Shown: positions 34,549 to 46,709, counted from the first letter of the stretch. The stretch is 64,000 nt of DNA from Timema cristinae (GCA_039000515.1 JBCFYV010009882.1:50975801-51039800); one strand, 5' to 3'. The notes: a model not told the origin generated them from the letters alone. Made by a program: numbers and translations.

Positions 34549-36669
34549 AATGTATTTATATACAACCCAATGTTTAAGCGAGATAAAAACTGGAGGGGTT
34601 AAAAATGTAGTTCTATCAGTGTATTCAGCGAGAGTGGTTTTTTCCCTCTATAAAAAGACCTATTTAAAGCTTATGTCCAAAATTAACAAGTATTTAAGTA
34701 TTCTTTTTTATTAAATTCCCCCTTTTTTCCTGACACAAACAATTCCGTTTTCCCGGCTCTCCCAGTTTTCTAGATGTTTGGGAGCCCTTCCTTAGTACGT
34801 TGTAATCTGAAGATGATATTGATACCGATAATTGAGCTCAAAAAGTAAAAATAAAGTTTTAACACTGCATATATTAGGTTATATTCAAATGTGTTTGTAT
34901 TTCCAAACATATTTATTTAACCTAGAATGTTATCTACATTTTAAATATACTTATTTTTTACAAATAGCTAGGGCTCGGTCAATGCCGATAACCGATCTGA
35001 TTTATCAGCCAAGGATAATGGTTTTTTTTTATCATGCCGATATTTTATGCAGATAATTCAAAATTTATAGATATATTTTAAATTCTCAAGTCATGAAAAT
35101 ATAATTCAGAGTTCAAACAAAAATATTTAAATACAGTCTAATGCATGTAAACACACATTTTTTAATTTGGTGTTAGATATTTTATTTTATAATAGGTAGC
35201 AAAACCAACATTTTAAACCAGCGGTTCTCAAACTGTGGTATGCAGAGCTTATCAAGGTGGTACGCAAACAGACAGAACAATACTAACATTTCCCCCCCAC
35301 TTTGAGGAACTTATTTGTGTATAATAACACTAATGGCTCGTCTACAACCAAAACACCCACTGGTTGAACTCACAACTATGCAATCACAAGCATGCTTGCT
35401 TACGCTTTCCCTTAATACAAAATAGCCTGTATACAATGAAAAGTCATAAGACATAATCTCAACCAATAGGAATTAAGACAAATTAACTAATGAATAAAAT
35501 AATAAATATACCAGACAGTCAATCATAGGTGGCACTGCATTAAAATCATGATTCTAAATAATAAACTAACCTTGCACAATAGCTGTTTTTTGTCATAAAA
35601 ATATATTCTTTAACAATTGATTCAATTAAGATATCGTCGAAATAAGTTGTACAAACAAGCCATGCAATGCCAAAAAGAATTGATTAATCCAAAGCAAAGA
35701 GCATACTAAAAACATGGGTCAGAGATGACTGCAAAAATCAAATTCATATTAAAGTTTTCAATTAATAAGATATAATATATAGATATTAAATAAATACTTT
35801 TATGGTTAAATATATATTATTTTAATTTAGATTAAAAAATGTTATATTTATTATTATCCTCAATCGGGGTAACATTGACCCCTGGGATCAATTCTGCTTA
35901 AAACTTTGTTTTTCTCCTTCACGAGTGGTTGCAACTAAAAACTTTCATTATGTAAATTGTAGCTTGATATTTATACTTTATGAAACACATATGAGATTAT
36001 AAAACAATTCAATCTATGTGTAAAGTTCTTATAACTTAGGGAAGAAAAATCTGAAAAAAAACTTTATGCATTGACCCCCTGAAAAAAAAAAGCGCTTATA
36101 AAAATGTTTTGTTCATTTTTTGATTCTATCTATATATGTAAGTACCTATTTGTGAAGTTAAATTTTAAAATCTGGCATCCCCAAGTCATTATTACTGAAT
36201 CTTTGTTAGAAGTCAAGGGATTACATTCAACAGATACAATGAAAACTACCTTTGTTCCTAAAGAAACTGATGTCTTACTTGCAAATTTTGAATAGGCGTA
36301 ACAAAGCTTCTCACCTCCATATTGGAAGAACATGGTAGAAGTTTTAAATACAAGTTTCCAGGAAAAGTCCAAGTGAAGGAGATGGAGAACTCTTTTTAAA
36401 AAAATGAAATTGAACATTTTGATTATTGTCTTTTGTCACTATATATATAAAAATAGTGATATATATACTAAGACATCAACAGAGGTCAAAATTAGCCCAA
36501 ACACCAGGTAACATTGACCTCCTCTTTTATTTTCCCCCCAGATAGTCTACAAAATTAAAATACAATTTAATAAACTGGAAGGAAAGGTATTATTAATATT
36601 TACTTATAACTACTGGCTGAATGCAAGACAACATAACTACAGTCAATCAGTCGGGGTAAAAAGCAAGTC

Positions 36670-36955
36670 GGTGACCTGGTGGTCTAGTGGTAAGGTGTCA
36701 GACTTCTATGCTGGCGGCCGGGTTCAATCCTCGGTCCCGGCAAAGATTTATCTGATTACCAAACCCTTCCTTCACCTCTGACAAGACATCTTGTGAATGT
36801 GGGGAATGCCAGGCCTCCACCGTGGTTCGGATTCCACGTTAAACTGTAGGTCCTTCATTTCATCTCACAATCACCCTACCATTACACATTAGCGTAAGTG
36901 CGTATAACCCAAACAGGTAGTAAGACGCGGTGCTAATAATAATAATAATAATAAT
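36670..36955 (+). mobile_element. tRNA-derived SINE, family A, with 12-bp target duplication
   Basis: This is the best-preserved family A copy. A box TGGTCTAGTGG is at 36679-36689 and B box GGTTCAATCC at 36721-36730. The tail AACAGGTAGTAAGACGCGGT is followed by GCTA and (AAT)n. AAAAAGCAAGTC flanks it at 36658-36669 and 36956-36967. It sits in the 5' part of the middle hAT and so arrived after that element. Confidence 0.95.
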
Positions 36956-38266
36956 AAAAAGCAAGTCCGCTGTGGTATCGCAAGGATAGGGTTGGCTCCG
37001 GTGTTTTACATATACTCTGATAATCTGATTTTAAAATATTGTGTTACTTTTTCATTTGATCCAAGTTTGTTTAAATTGAAGTGCTTATGTTGCCACAGGT
37101 TTCTTGAGAGGGACTTTTGTTCTTACATAGATACGTATTTGAGTACTTTGCTTGAATTAACTTGGTTTATTTGGCGTAAAATACAAATCAACATGGATAA
37201 GTGGCAAGAGAGCAGACAAAAAAAAATCTGCTGAAAATCTTGTACCATCAAGCTCTACTTCAGAATCAGAATGTAGGGTGAGTCAAGATGAGAAAATTAC
37301 TTCTAAAATACAAAAAGTTGTAAGAAAAGATGATCCTGAGTACATTAATATTGGAGTTAAGGTCACAGATGTAAACAATGAGCCAAGGCCTCAAAGTGTA
37401 ATCTGCTATGAAATTCTTTCAAACCAAAGCATGAAACCATCATTATCGAAACGTCACCTTAGTACGAAACATTCAATGTTAGAATACAAGCCTAAGGATT
37501 ATTTCATTCGAAAATAGACTGAGAGGAAAGGTATAAAGAAAGTTATGTCGTCTTTTACCAGCAGTACTCAAAAAGCAGTCACAGCATCTTTCTTGGTGAT
37601 CTTAAGAATACCAAAGTGTAGAATAGCTCATATATTCAGTTAAGAGCTGTTGTTAGTTGATGAAAAAGATATTAGGACTTGTTTGTTGGGTGAACCATCA
37701 GCTAAACAGCTAGCTACAATATCACTGTAAAATGATACCGTGTGCCGCAGGATTGAAAGTATGGCATCAAACGTTAAAGAAAACTTAATAGCTCACGTCA
37801 AAAATAGTGATTTTTGTGCCAAACAACTCGACGAGCGCACAGATGTAACAAACAATGCTCAACTTATGGTTTAGGTGTGGTATGTATTTCAAACTACAAT
37901 TAAAAAGGATTATTTATTTTGTGAGGCGCCAGCAACATTAACTACCACCGATGAAATATTCACGAAGCTGAATGCCTTCTTTGCAGAAAATGGAATGCAC
38001 TGGAAGCAGTGTGTTGACTTCTGTTCTGATGGCGCTCGAGCTACAACAGGAAAATATGGAAGTGTTGCCATCAAGTAAAATCGGTTGTAGAAAATTGCAC
38101 TTTGTCATTGCAGCATCCACAGAAAAGCTTTAGTAATAAAGCGTACGCCTGAACAATTTAAACTTGTTCTCCAGGAGGCCATCAAGGTGGTCAATTTTAT
38201 TAAATCTTGGGCTCTCTAAGCTCTCGTTTATTTTTGAAACTGTGTTATGAAATGGGCAGTGATCAC

Positions 38267-41051
38267 TAGGGGGTGGATTTTGCCCTAAATGCCTTTTTTA
38301 TTCCTATGCTTTTAAAAGTAGGCTTTTGAGGTATAAGTTTATTTTCGATGATTGCGAAGATAATGTGATAACTTTTATAGTGCCTATAAATACCAATTTC
38401 ACTGTTTAGTGCCTATTTTACAAATTGGAGCCTTAAAGTGCCTTTTTATATCTCTCTCTTCCTCCCATCCTCTTTTTTTCTTTCTAAATACTTGCGGCTG
38501 CCCCCCCCCCCCCCCCTCATCCTTCGCTCCTTAGGTTACTCCATGTGGATACTTGTGATAGGTAGGAAAAACCCATGTGTCCAGTGGTCTGATAGGTTCA
38601 GACTGGTCAGTCAGGCAACAAAGATTTTCTTCTAGCGCACAACAGTGTCAGTTAACTCAGTGGTAGTGTATATTACGCTGTTGTTAGATCTGCATATCTG
38701 TTCATTAATATTTCTTTGTATTGGACTCAGTGTAAATTATTGAACTAGTAGAAAATGCCTAAAGAGAAATTGTGTAAAAGTGTATTATTCAAACAGTGGA
38801 TTGGTGGTGATAGGAATTTCACAACGGATGGCAAAATAATTTTTTGTCAGCCATGTTCCAAGGAGGTAAGTTATCTTTTCAAAAGGGGAAATTAAATTAT
38901 TAATTTTGAAAGTCAAGGTTTTTATTAAATATATTGTCTACTGTTTAAAAGTAAATCACTATTATTTGTTATTGTTCAAAATAGGTTTCATTTCTTATTA
39001 AAGGATTTCAACGACAAAGTGGAAATATTTACCAAAGCGTAACATTACGATCGAAAAAAAAAGAAGCAATCTTAGTTCTCTTGTTAGGTGATGCTTTATT
39101 AATTTGTAGAAACCACATATATTACTGGGTGAAAATTTCCATTTTTAATATTTAGGTAAAATGTGAGAAGTATCACCTAGAACAACACAAAAATACTGAA
39201 ATACATATGAAGAATTCCGGAAAGAAAACAGGATCTCAACAAGTTTTTCCTAATGTTAACGATACCGATAAAACCCAAGAGCAATTTTCTGCTGACTTAT
39301 GCTCTGCGATGGTAGCGGCAAATATTCCTTGGAAGAAACTGGAGAATCCAGATTTCAATGCTTTTCTCAACAAATATACCAACATGAAGATACCAGACGA
39401 ATCAACTCTGAGGAAACACCACTTGCATTCAACCTATTTATCCGTAAGTTTTTACAATAGCAGTTTTTTCTTTCTGACATTAAAAAATATTAACTGAATT
39501 GTATTGATTTAAACTATTTACAGTAAACATTCTTTTTGATTCATTTAAGACAGTTGAGAAAATCCGAGAAGATATTGGAGAATCATACATCTGGGCTACT
39601 GTTGATGAAACCACTGACCGCTGTGGCAGATATGTTGCAAATGTTGTTGTTGGAAAACTAGACTCTACGGGTCCTGGGAAACCTCACACTTGGTTGTTTC
39701 AAAGATGCTTGAGGCAACCAACAGCTCGACAATTGCCATTGTTGTTCGTGATGCTTTGTGTAAGTATATAATGTAATTGCACAAGATATACTGTGTTAAT
39801 TTAATGATTCGCAGTGTTAGTCCTGTAAAAATTATGATTATAAATAAGTTAATTTGTTTATATTAGGTGTCCTGTGGCCATCAGAAAACGACGAAAGGTT
39901 TTTGGTGTTGCAGACAGACAGTGGGGTACACATGTTGAAAGCGTCTGCGAGCTTAAAAGTATTCTACACCAAGTTAATTCACGTGACTTGTTTGGCGCAT
40001 GCTGTTCATAGGGTTGCAGAAGATATTAGATCACGTTTTCCAAATGTTAACGCTATTATTTCCACAGTCAAGAAAGTGTTTTTGAAGCCTCCATCACGAA
40101 TCTTCTCATTTAAGGCCACCCTGCCCAACGCACCTTTGCCACCACAACCAATGTTAACGCGTTGGGGTACATGGCTTAATGCTGCGTTGTACTATGCAGA
40201 TTACCTGGGTGGCATTCACTATCTTTAGGTGCGTTTCCAAATTAAAATTGCAGTGAGCGTTTACCACTAGTTTTATTGATTCCACCTGTCCATCCACATT
40301 ATTGGAAAAAAAAGAAAATTAATGGTTATACTTTTAGAACACAATATATTGAAAGAATGGTGAGTTTTGCTATACCAACCGTTTTACTTGTAGGTAGTCC
40401 AAACATTTGACGAGGAACAAGCTGTCACCATTACAGAAGCAAATACTGCCATCTCCTGCTCAAATGCCAGTGTGGATCTGGCATACGTAAAAAGCAATTT
40501 TGGAAATCTTCCTGGAGCAATCACAGCTTTAGAGGCGAGGGATTTGCCTCTTGTGAAAGCTGTGAAAATAATGCGGGGAATAGAAGAAAACCTGAATTAG
40601 GCTTTTGGCTTAGTTGGTACAGCCATCGTCAACAAATTTAACAGAGTATTGAAGCGAAACCCTGGGTGGAAAGTGATGGCAAGTATTGCGGACATCTTAG
40701 AAGGACAAACTACATCACTCCCAGAAGTCAAGCTTAGCCCAGCTGATATAGCTTGTCTGAAGTTTTGCCCAATGACTTCATATGAAGTCAATAGAGGTTT
40801 CTCACAGTATTAAAACATTTTGTCAGACAACAGAACAAAATTTACACCTGAAATCTTGAGAAGTATTTGATAATTAACTCTAATAGTAATTAATGTGTTT
40901 ATGGAAAGTGTATGCTGGATTTTAAGAGTGAATAATAAAAATGTTGAGTGTTTTGGTGCCTTTTTTTGCATTACTATGCCTATTTTTTTCTTTTTAGTGC
41001 CTATTTGCCTGCCTTTTTTTTAAATTTTAGTGCCTATAAATCCGCCCCCTA
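38267..41051 (+). mobile_element. Inner hAT element, 2785 bp, exact 8-bp target duplication
   Basis: Left end TAGGGGGTGGATTT and right end AAATCCGCCCCCTA are near-perfect inverted repeats (13 of 14). GTGATCAC flanks the element at 38259-38266 and 41052-41059. It carries a multi-exon BED-hAT transposase (38755-40870). Repeats of TAGTGCCTAT cluster inside both ends (roughly 38300-38445 and 40950-41040), as expected for transposase-binding subterminal repeats. The 5' region includes a long C run at about 38501-38517. Confidence 0.94.
38755..40870 (+). pseudogene. BED-finger hAT transposase (CGGBP1-like), five exons, inactivated
   Basis: Exons: 38755-38865, 39156-39443, 39550-39759, 39867-40228 and 40394-40870, with GT-AG borders. 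The BED finger IIFCQPCSKE...HLEQHKNTEIH spans exons 1-2. Exon 2 has FLNKYTNMKIPDESTLRKHH, exon 3 YIWATVDETTDRCGRYVANV (catalytic Asp), exon 4 LVLQTDSGVHMLKA, KLIHVTCLAHAVHRVAEDIR and MLTRWGTWLNAALYY. Damage: exon 3 is 210 nt where phase requires 211 (-1 shift near 39689), a TAG closes exon 4 at 40226, and exon 5 has stops at 40598 and 40811. The splice phases otherwise agree, so the gene model is sound but the copy is dead. Confidence 0.9.
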
Positions 41052-43698
41052 GTGATCACATTTGGTTGCTGCCACACACAGAGGGGAGATGGCTTTCTCG
41101 AGGAAAAATGCTAAGCCGATTATGTGAGCTACATTCTGAGGTGCAGTTGTTCCTGATAGAGACCAATTTTGAATGGCATGATCGAAAATTGAATTTACCA
41201 AATTAGAGTTTAAAGGTGAATATTGGCTAAATACTAAGAATGACTATCTATCGCTGTCCAGAAAAGCATTGTTGTTTCTAATTCCATTTGCATCCACCTA
41301 TATTTGCGAAACTGTATTTTCTGCTATGGTGACAGTAAAAAATAAATTTCATGCTAAACTGAATCTTGACCAAAATTTGCACTTAAAATTAAGTATAACT
41401 GAACCAGACATCTCCTTGCTTGTTTCAAGCATGCAGCACCATCCTTATAACTGAATTTTTAGACTTTAAGAATATTGTAACTTTTTTTAATCAATAAATA
41501 ACAGATACTTTCAAAAACAGTTGTAATTTTTTACTCCTTTATCATTCAAAGACATAGCTCTATCCTAATGACAATTTTAATAGTTCAGTGGTAAGCGAAT
41601 GTTCCGTGATACACCTGAGTGGTAGGTACGCGAAAAAAAAGTTTCAAAAACACTGTTCTAAATGAAATAAAACATTCCATTTTATTTACCTTAAGGCTTA
41701 TTTAAAATTATGAAATACGTGATAAATATATTAGAGATAAAGATTTTCTCAAGCAATAAAGTTAAACACCATAAAAAAAACAATATTAGGTGAGTCAGTA
41801 TGATCTTATTTGTATATTTATAAAAAATTAAAACTACATCATCTTATGGCTATAAATAATGTAGTTCTAATTGAATAAAAGCTGTATACCAACCTAAATG
41901 AAATACTAACTGCATCTTTCAGTACAAGCCGAGGCCCGCACATAGCATTTTGCTTTCTATTTAAATAATTTTCATTTTGGATTTGAGTTATTTATATTTT
42001 GTATACCCCTATTTTTTTAAGTTGACTGAATTAACTTAAGTCTAAGCTATATTTTATTTACGTAACTATAACTTATTTACACAGCAAAAACCAAAAATAT
42101 GTCCAAGATAACCTATCATTATTGTGATATTGCGTACTCTAGGGGCTAGCCACACAGAACCGCGTTCAGTAATCATGTGTGTATTTTAATCTATTTGTGA
42201 TAATGTACTTTCTTGTTTATTATAAAAGTGCATTAAGTCTAACAATATCCAACCAAATTTAATGTTTACAACTAATTTAAAATTTGATTCAACAAACCTA
42301 CTATCATGAAAAGTATAAAAGTGGAAAAATCAGATAATTCTTGTGTTTGAGTATTGTTACTGTACACTTTTGTAACATTGCATTAAAAAACTAAATCAGC
42401 ATTGGTTATCGGCAACAAAACATTGGCTTCGGCAATATCTGCAAAAGGGCTTATCGGCTCAGCCCTCCAAATAACCAAATGTTTATTAGGCTGTACAAAT
42501 TTAAGAATGATACCATAGTGATACAAAGACCAAAATAGATCTACAAATTACACCTCCACACAAAATTCATATTCTTGAATGTTGTTAGTGTGTTTAGGGA
42601 TATTCTCAAATAGAACAAATTTTTAGGAGTAACTAATCAGTGAAGATTCATTACCTTTTTGAGGAAATTTGTAACTCTAAAATTATTTATGCCTGTTCTA
42701 TGCTGTCTGAATTTGAAATCATCTTTTAAGACTCTGGTGCTTGTTTTGGACATTTGTTGCTTTTGGTTTTTTCCCATGAACAAAACATTGTTATAAGAAA
42801 ATGATTTGGAACATTTTAAAACTCAAATGGAAGACATCTATTTTGTCTGTAGTTTTGACCATGACTAAATCTGTCTTTGATTTTTCAAACATGAAGAATT
42901 ACAGTAAAAATGTGGCTTAAGCATCATAAAACTGATTCAAAAGTAAGTAGGCCTACAGTGTTAAGTAATGCACTTGATATGTTTGTAGGAAGAGTTCTAC
43001 ATGATAGTCATTAAAGTTTTCAAGATTTCAACAAAGGATTTTTTTTTCTATGGGTGAGATTATTCTGGTTTTATTAAAGTTTTATCCTTTCCCATTTCCA
43101 GCCATCCAAATAGCATAAATTATTTTAAACAATTCTCCAAGAACTGAACTAGATTAATCAAACTTATTTTGTTCAATCTTTAAACAGGATATATTATAAA
43201 ATAAATGATGTTTTTTAACACCTTTTAATACAATTTTAACCATCATTGGACATACAATATTTATTTTGTATCAAGAATGTAATTTCCCTATTAACAATTT
43301 TACTTTTTAAATAACTAGAATCATAATGAATTTTGTCTTTGAGTGACAACGTTCATTTCAATATTTTATATCTGTTTTATATACATTACCAATGGAATAT
43401 TTATTTGTTTCATTTAAGAGCACATCAAATAAACACTTTTAAAATATTTTCAAAGAGATTTAAGGACTACTTTAGTATTGTTACTTAAACAGAGCTCCTC
43501 AAGCAGAAATACTAAAATTGACATGCATTTGAAATTACATGAATAATATCTAAAATGATTTTTACATGTCTCTTTTATTTGTATCACTTCCTCATAAAGT
43601 CTTTGTAGGCCTATTTATTATATATTTACTATCCATATATGTTTATCTTAGCATGTGTCCTGGGTTTTTTTTCTCCAGTAACCAAAGGTAAGGTCCAA

Positions 43699-44180
43699 TC
43701 AACTTATGATTATCATTGTTTTTTTCTCTTTAATTTTATTAAAAAGGGAATAATTTGGTGTGTTATTTAGCCAGTATGACTTATTGAAATATTCTTCAAG
43801 AGAAGTATTTTTACACATCCCCATTCCATTTTCAAGGGATTGCCTGAATGTCTTCCGCATTACAGAACAAGGATCAAAGTCATGCATTTTGTCAAGAAAC
43901 TGGTTATAGAGTACCTCAGTTTGTTCTGTTGTGCGGATAAGTACTGAGCAAGTAAAATGTTTTGAAAACAAAGAAAATGGTTTGTTAAATTCTTAAATGT
44001 CATCAATTAATTTTGCGTGTGACTGCGGTGAATTTCCCAGGCCCAAATAAATATGGTTTTGAACTCTGTTCCACTAGGTTGATGGTGTTTTAATTTCGTC
44101 TTCTTGCATGTTATCATCCCTTTTCCTACATGGAACATCACTAAAATCACTCTGAATCAGGATCAGGAAATAAAAGTTTT
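43699..44180 (-). pseudogene. Unidentified decayed coding sequence
   Basis: A 90-codon open segment ends at 43699 (contains TTEQTEVLYNQFLDKMHDFD and MRKTFRQSLENGMGM). Upstream on the same strand coding-like sequence continues with stops (LVEQSSKPYLFGPGKFTAVT). The composition is protein-like and the regular Cys/Asp/Phe pattern suggests a transposase or other repeat-borne gene, but I do not recognise the family. There is no splice-site support for it being a kinase exon. Confidence 0.35.
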
Positions 44181-44847
44181 GTTACAGTGTCACTGCCAAG
44201 TTTTGTTTACTAGATGAAGCCCTGTTTACAAGTCACAAACAAATAATATCAAGACTTAAAACCCAAAAAGTTGTTATTAATACCTTAGCTTATTAATGGT
44301 GTCAAATATGTCAGGAATCTACAACAAGGGTGCATAAAGTAATATCTGGTAGAAAAAATATAACTTATAAGAGCGAACACTTCACGATACAGTCAACAGA
44401 TTTAATTAGTTAACTTGACAATTCTCACTAAAATGCAATACTCACAGACATGGGAAGTTTGAACTCGCAATAATGCAAGCTCCACATTACATGACACATA
44501 GCGTGCTGTGCCAAAAGAAAAGAGTTAAAAGGCTTAAAAACTGCATTTTTAATCAAAACCCATACTGAATTTCAGTTTTAATTTCAGCCATTTAGGATGC
44601 ATTTAGACAAAACCTACAATGACATGTTCAAATGTAATCTACTTTAAGAGAAGAAAATTTATTCCTGCTCCAAGTCTTTAAATCTTTTAGTTCTGAAGAT
44701 ATTTAAGTTTTTGTGAACATCAAACTACCTACGTCCAATTTAGCATTGGCCATGTTGTAAAAATGCCATACCGGATAATCAAGTTATAGTTTAAAAAAAA
44801 AACTCTTTTTAATTAGGGCCTACTAGTATATCTAAGATTACTTGGAG

Positions 44848-45745
44848 CAATCTATATCGTTTGAAAGGGTTTATAAGTTTAAATATTTAGGAACAATTTT
44901 AACTAGCAATAAAAATATTAGGTTGGAAATTAGGAAAAGAATAGTTGGAAAATGTATGCTTTTACTCAGTTATTAGGATCTCGCTTGCCTTTAAGGAATG
45001 TAAAACTCAGAATATACAGAACAAAAGTCTGTAGCGAGTCTGTCTACTGCTCTAAGGGTCACGTGTTCGATTCCTAGCTGGCTGAAAAAATTATCATTTA
45101 GTGAAATGTGGGTTTACCCTTTAATAGCGGTGACTTAACAGCCAGGGGCTGGGTGTTGAGTCCGTTCTAAATTTAAGTTAATTTTTAAGCCATGTGTTGA
45201 TGTTATCAGTCGGTTCAGAAAGCGAACATAAAATACCTCAAATAAATTAAATGAAAAATGACCAAAACAATAATTTTACTAGTTGTTCTCTATGGGTATG
45301 AAATGTGGTCTCTTACCTTACATGATAAAACAAATTTAAGGTGTTTAAAAACAAGGTTCTTAGGAAGATATTTGGTCCAAAAAGGGATGAGCCTACTAGG
45401 TAGTGGAGAAGGTTACATGACGATGAGTTACATACCCTGTACATATCACAAGACATTCTTAGGATCGTAAAGTTTCGTGGATTAAAGTGGGCAGGAAAGA
45501 AAGCACAAATGGGAGAATCTAGAACTGTGTTCAGCATGTTGGACTAACCGACCAACTCAATAGAAAGAGAAAATGGGTAAGACCTAAAAGCATATGAGAG
45601 GATAACATTAGAATGGATCTGAAAGAGATAAGGTGAAACGAGGTGGACTGAATATATCTAGCTCAAGATATGGATAGATGGCGTACTTTTGAAAGTGTGA
45701 CAATGAACTTCCTAGTTCTTAATGCTATAGAGTAGGCATAAGTAT
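44848..45745 (+). pseudogene. Non-LTR retrotransposon 3' part, second copy, split by a SINE
   Basis: VYKFKYLGTILTSNKNIRLE before 45027 and LLVVLYGYEMWSLTLHDKT after 45260 are consecutive parts of the same LINE RT C-terminus as at 10267-11065. The remainder, in broken frames, includes GLKWAGKKAQMGESRTVFSM. Multiple stops. The family-C SINE at 45028-45260 separates the halves. Confidence 0.8.
45028..45260 (+). mobile_element. tRNA-derived SINE, family C
   Basis: B box GTTCGATTCC lies in GGTCACGTGTTCGATTCCTA. The body CATTTAGTGAAATGTGGGTT matches the family-C copy at 34270-34548. The insertion point is defined by the LINE sequence it interrupts. The short A-rich flanks (AACAAAA and ACCAAAA) are only a weak target duplication. 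Confidence 0.7.
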
Positions 45746-46709
45746 AATTATTTATGAACGTAGGTCCTATGGGCAAAATATTAACATTTTCAAAAATTGT
45801 GATCCAACCACCTCTGGGTGAATCATATGGAATGAGTGGTTACTAAATTGTCTCCTGATCTTGTCTAAACGTGTCTTGAATATATTATAACGATATTAAA
45901 CACTGTAGATTATCACAAGTACCTATCAATAACAACAAAACTAAAGAAAGTGAAAACCTCTTAGAAATATTAGGTAGCGTATGCCTATAATGATATCATT
46001 GAAATAATTAGTCAACATAGTTTATATAGGGCCTATTCATAATTATAAGCCTATTTTTCTGATTTAACCTTTATTTTAATTTGTTAACACATGAAAGGTT
46101 TAAGAAATTAAAATTTTAGTTATTAAGTTATAGATAAAATAAACCATTTAGTTTGTTTTCAAAAATAATCAGGCCTAATTGTGGATGCTAACAATCATCT
46201 GATGAAATCGAAGCTGGTTTAGTGCACAGAATCAGAGATAAGTAACAAGAGATCGTCAACATTTAATTTTGAAAGTGATTTGGTAGTTGTTGGCGAGTTT
46301 TGTTTGAACATAGTGTTTATTAAATTTTTTTAAATAATGAATCTTGGTGTTGTTCAATTTGACGTATTCCTTTGTGTGCAATAAAGTGAATAAAATATAG
46401 AAATATTCTACCACGATAAAGAAAAAGAGCCTAAAATGGGACTGATAAAACACATCATCTCCAGAATATTTCACTGTCAAAAATTCAAGTTTGAGTGGTT
46501 ATATTTCATTTGAAAAGAGGAGAGAATTAATAGTTGACAGCTACTCTAGGATTGGTTGAAATGTCAAACCAAAAAGGTATTCCACCTTCAAACAAGAGAA
46601 ATGCGAATGAAAGTCCTTTTCAACCTATAGCTTTCCAATAATGGTTCTTATAAATACATGTATAGTAGTAAAATGGTTAACTTAATATAGTACCACAAAT
46701 TCCCCTTAC

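Larger units (their letters stand above)
37190..41453 (+). pseudogene. SCAND3/ZBED5-like hAT transposase, split by the inner hAT
   Basis: From the ATG near 37194 the relic shows a BED-type finger (VICYEILSNQSMKPSLSKRH, then LSTKH), KVMSSFTSSTQKAVTASFL, NDTVCRRIESMASNVKENLI, the block CAKQLDERTDVTNNAQLMV (usual LQLDESTDVSNxAQLMVFVR), and FCSDGARATTG around a catalytic Asp. At 38258 the frame reads YEMGSDH and is cut by the inner element. It resumes after it as IWLLPHTEGRWLSRGKML. A large internal deletion follows, then FWLNTKNDYLSLSRKALLFL and the C-terminal dimerisation block ASTYICETVFSAM, ending at about 41453. Several stops and frameshifts are present. Confidence 0.88.
35219..41655 (+). 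mobile_element. Middle hAT element (SCAND3/ZBED5-like transposase)
   Basis: It starts CAGCGGTTCTCAAACTGTGG and ends GTTTCAAAAACACTG, giving hAT-type inverted ends (CAGYGKTTYTSAAAC). The flanks TTTTAAAC (35211-35218) and TTCTAAAT (41656-41663) match at 6 of 8. It contains the transposase relic (37190-38258 and 41060-41453), a SINE (36670-36955), and the inner hAT (38267-41051). The stretch 35240-36669 before the SINE has several copies of a GGTAACATTGACC motif and no identifiable gene. Confidence 0.88.
34969..42467. mobile_element. Outer hAT element of a three-level nest
   Basis: The left end TAGGGCTCGGTCAATGCCGA and the inverse of the right end (GAGGGCTGAGCCGATAAGCC) are imperfect terminal inverted repeats with further inverted similarity inside (GCCGATAACC near both ends). 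CAAATAGC (34961-34968) and CAAATAAC (42468-42475) match at 7 of 8 bases. Without its inserts it is only about 1.05 kb with no coding sequence, so it was non-autonomous. The left half ends at 35218 where the middle element begins. Confidence 0.85.
9402..46709 (-). other. Intron 1 of STK16-like gene (37.3 kb)
   Basis: Intron 1 runs from donor GTAAGG (46709 downwards) to the acceptor AG at 9403-9402. The split Gly codon (GG|G) joins exactly. It holds most of the transposons listed here. Stretches with nothing identified are 11066-13979, 15190-16120, 16244-17779, 18191-20324 (apart from the SINE tail at 18472-18520), 21982-23209, 23901-25976, 26278-28639, 34549-34968, 42476-43698, 44181-44847 and 45746-46709. 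They are AT-rich with short open frames that match nothing I know. A short duplication of the motif CTTGTCTCCTTGACA sits near 11460-11490. Confidence 0.85.
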
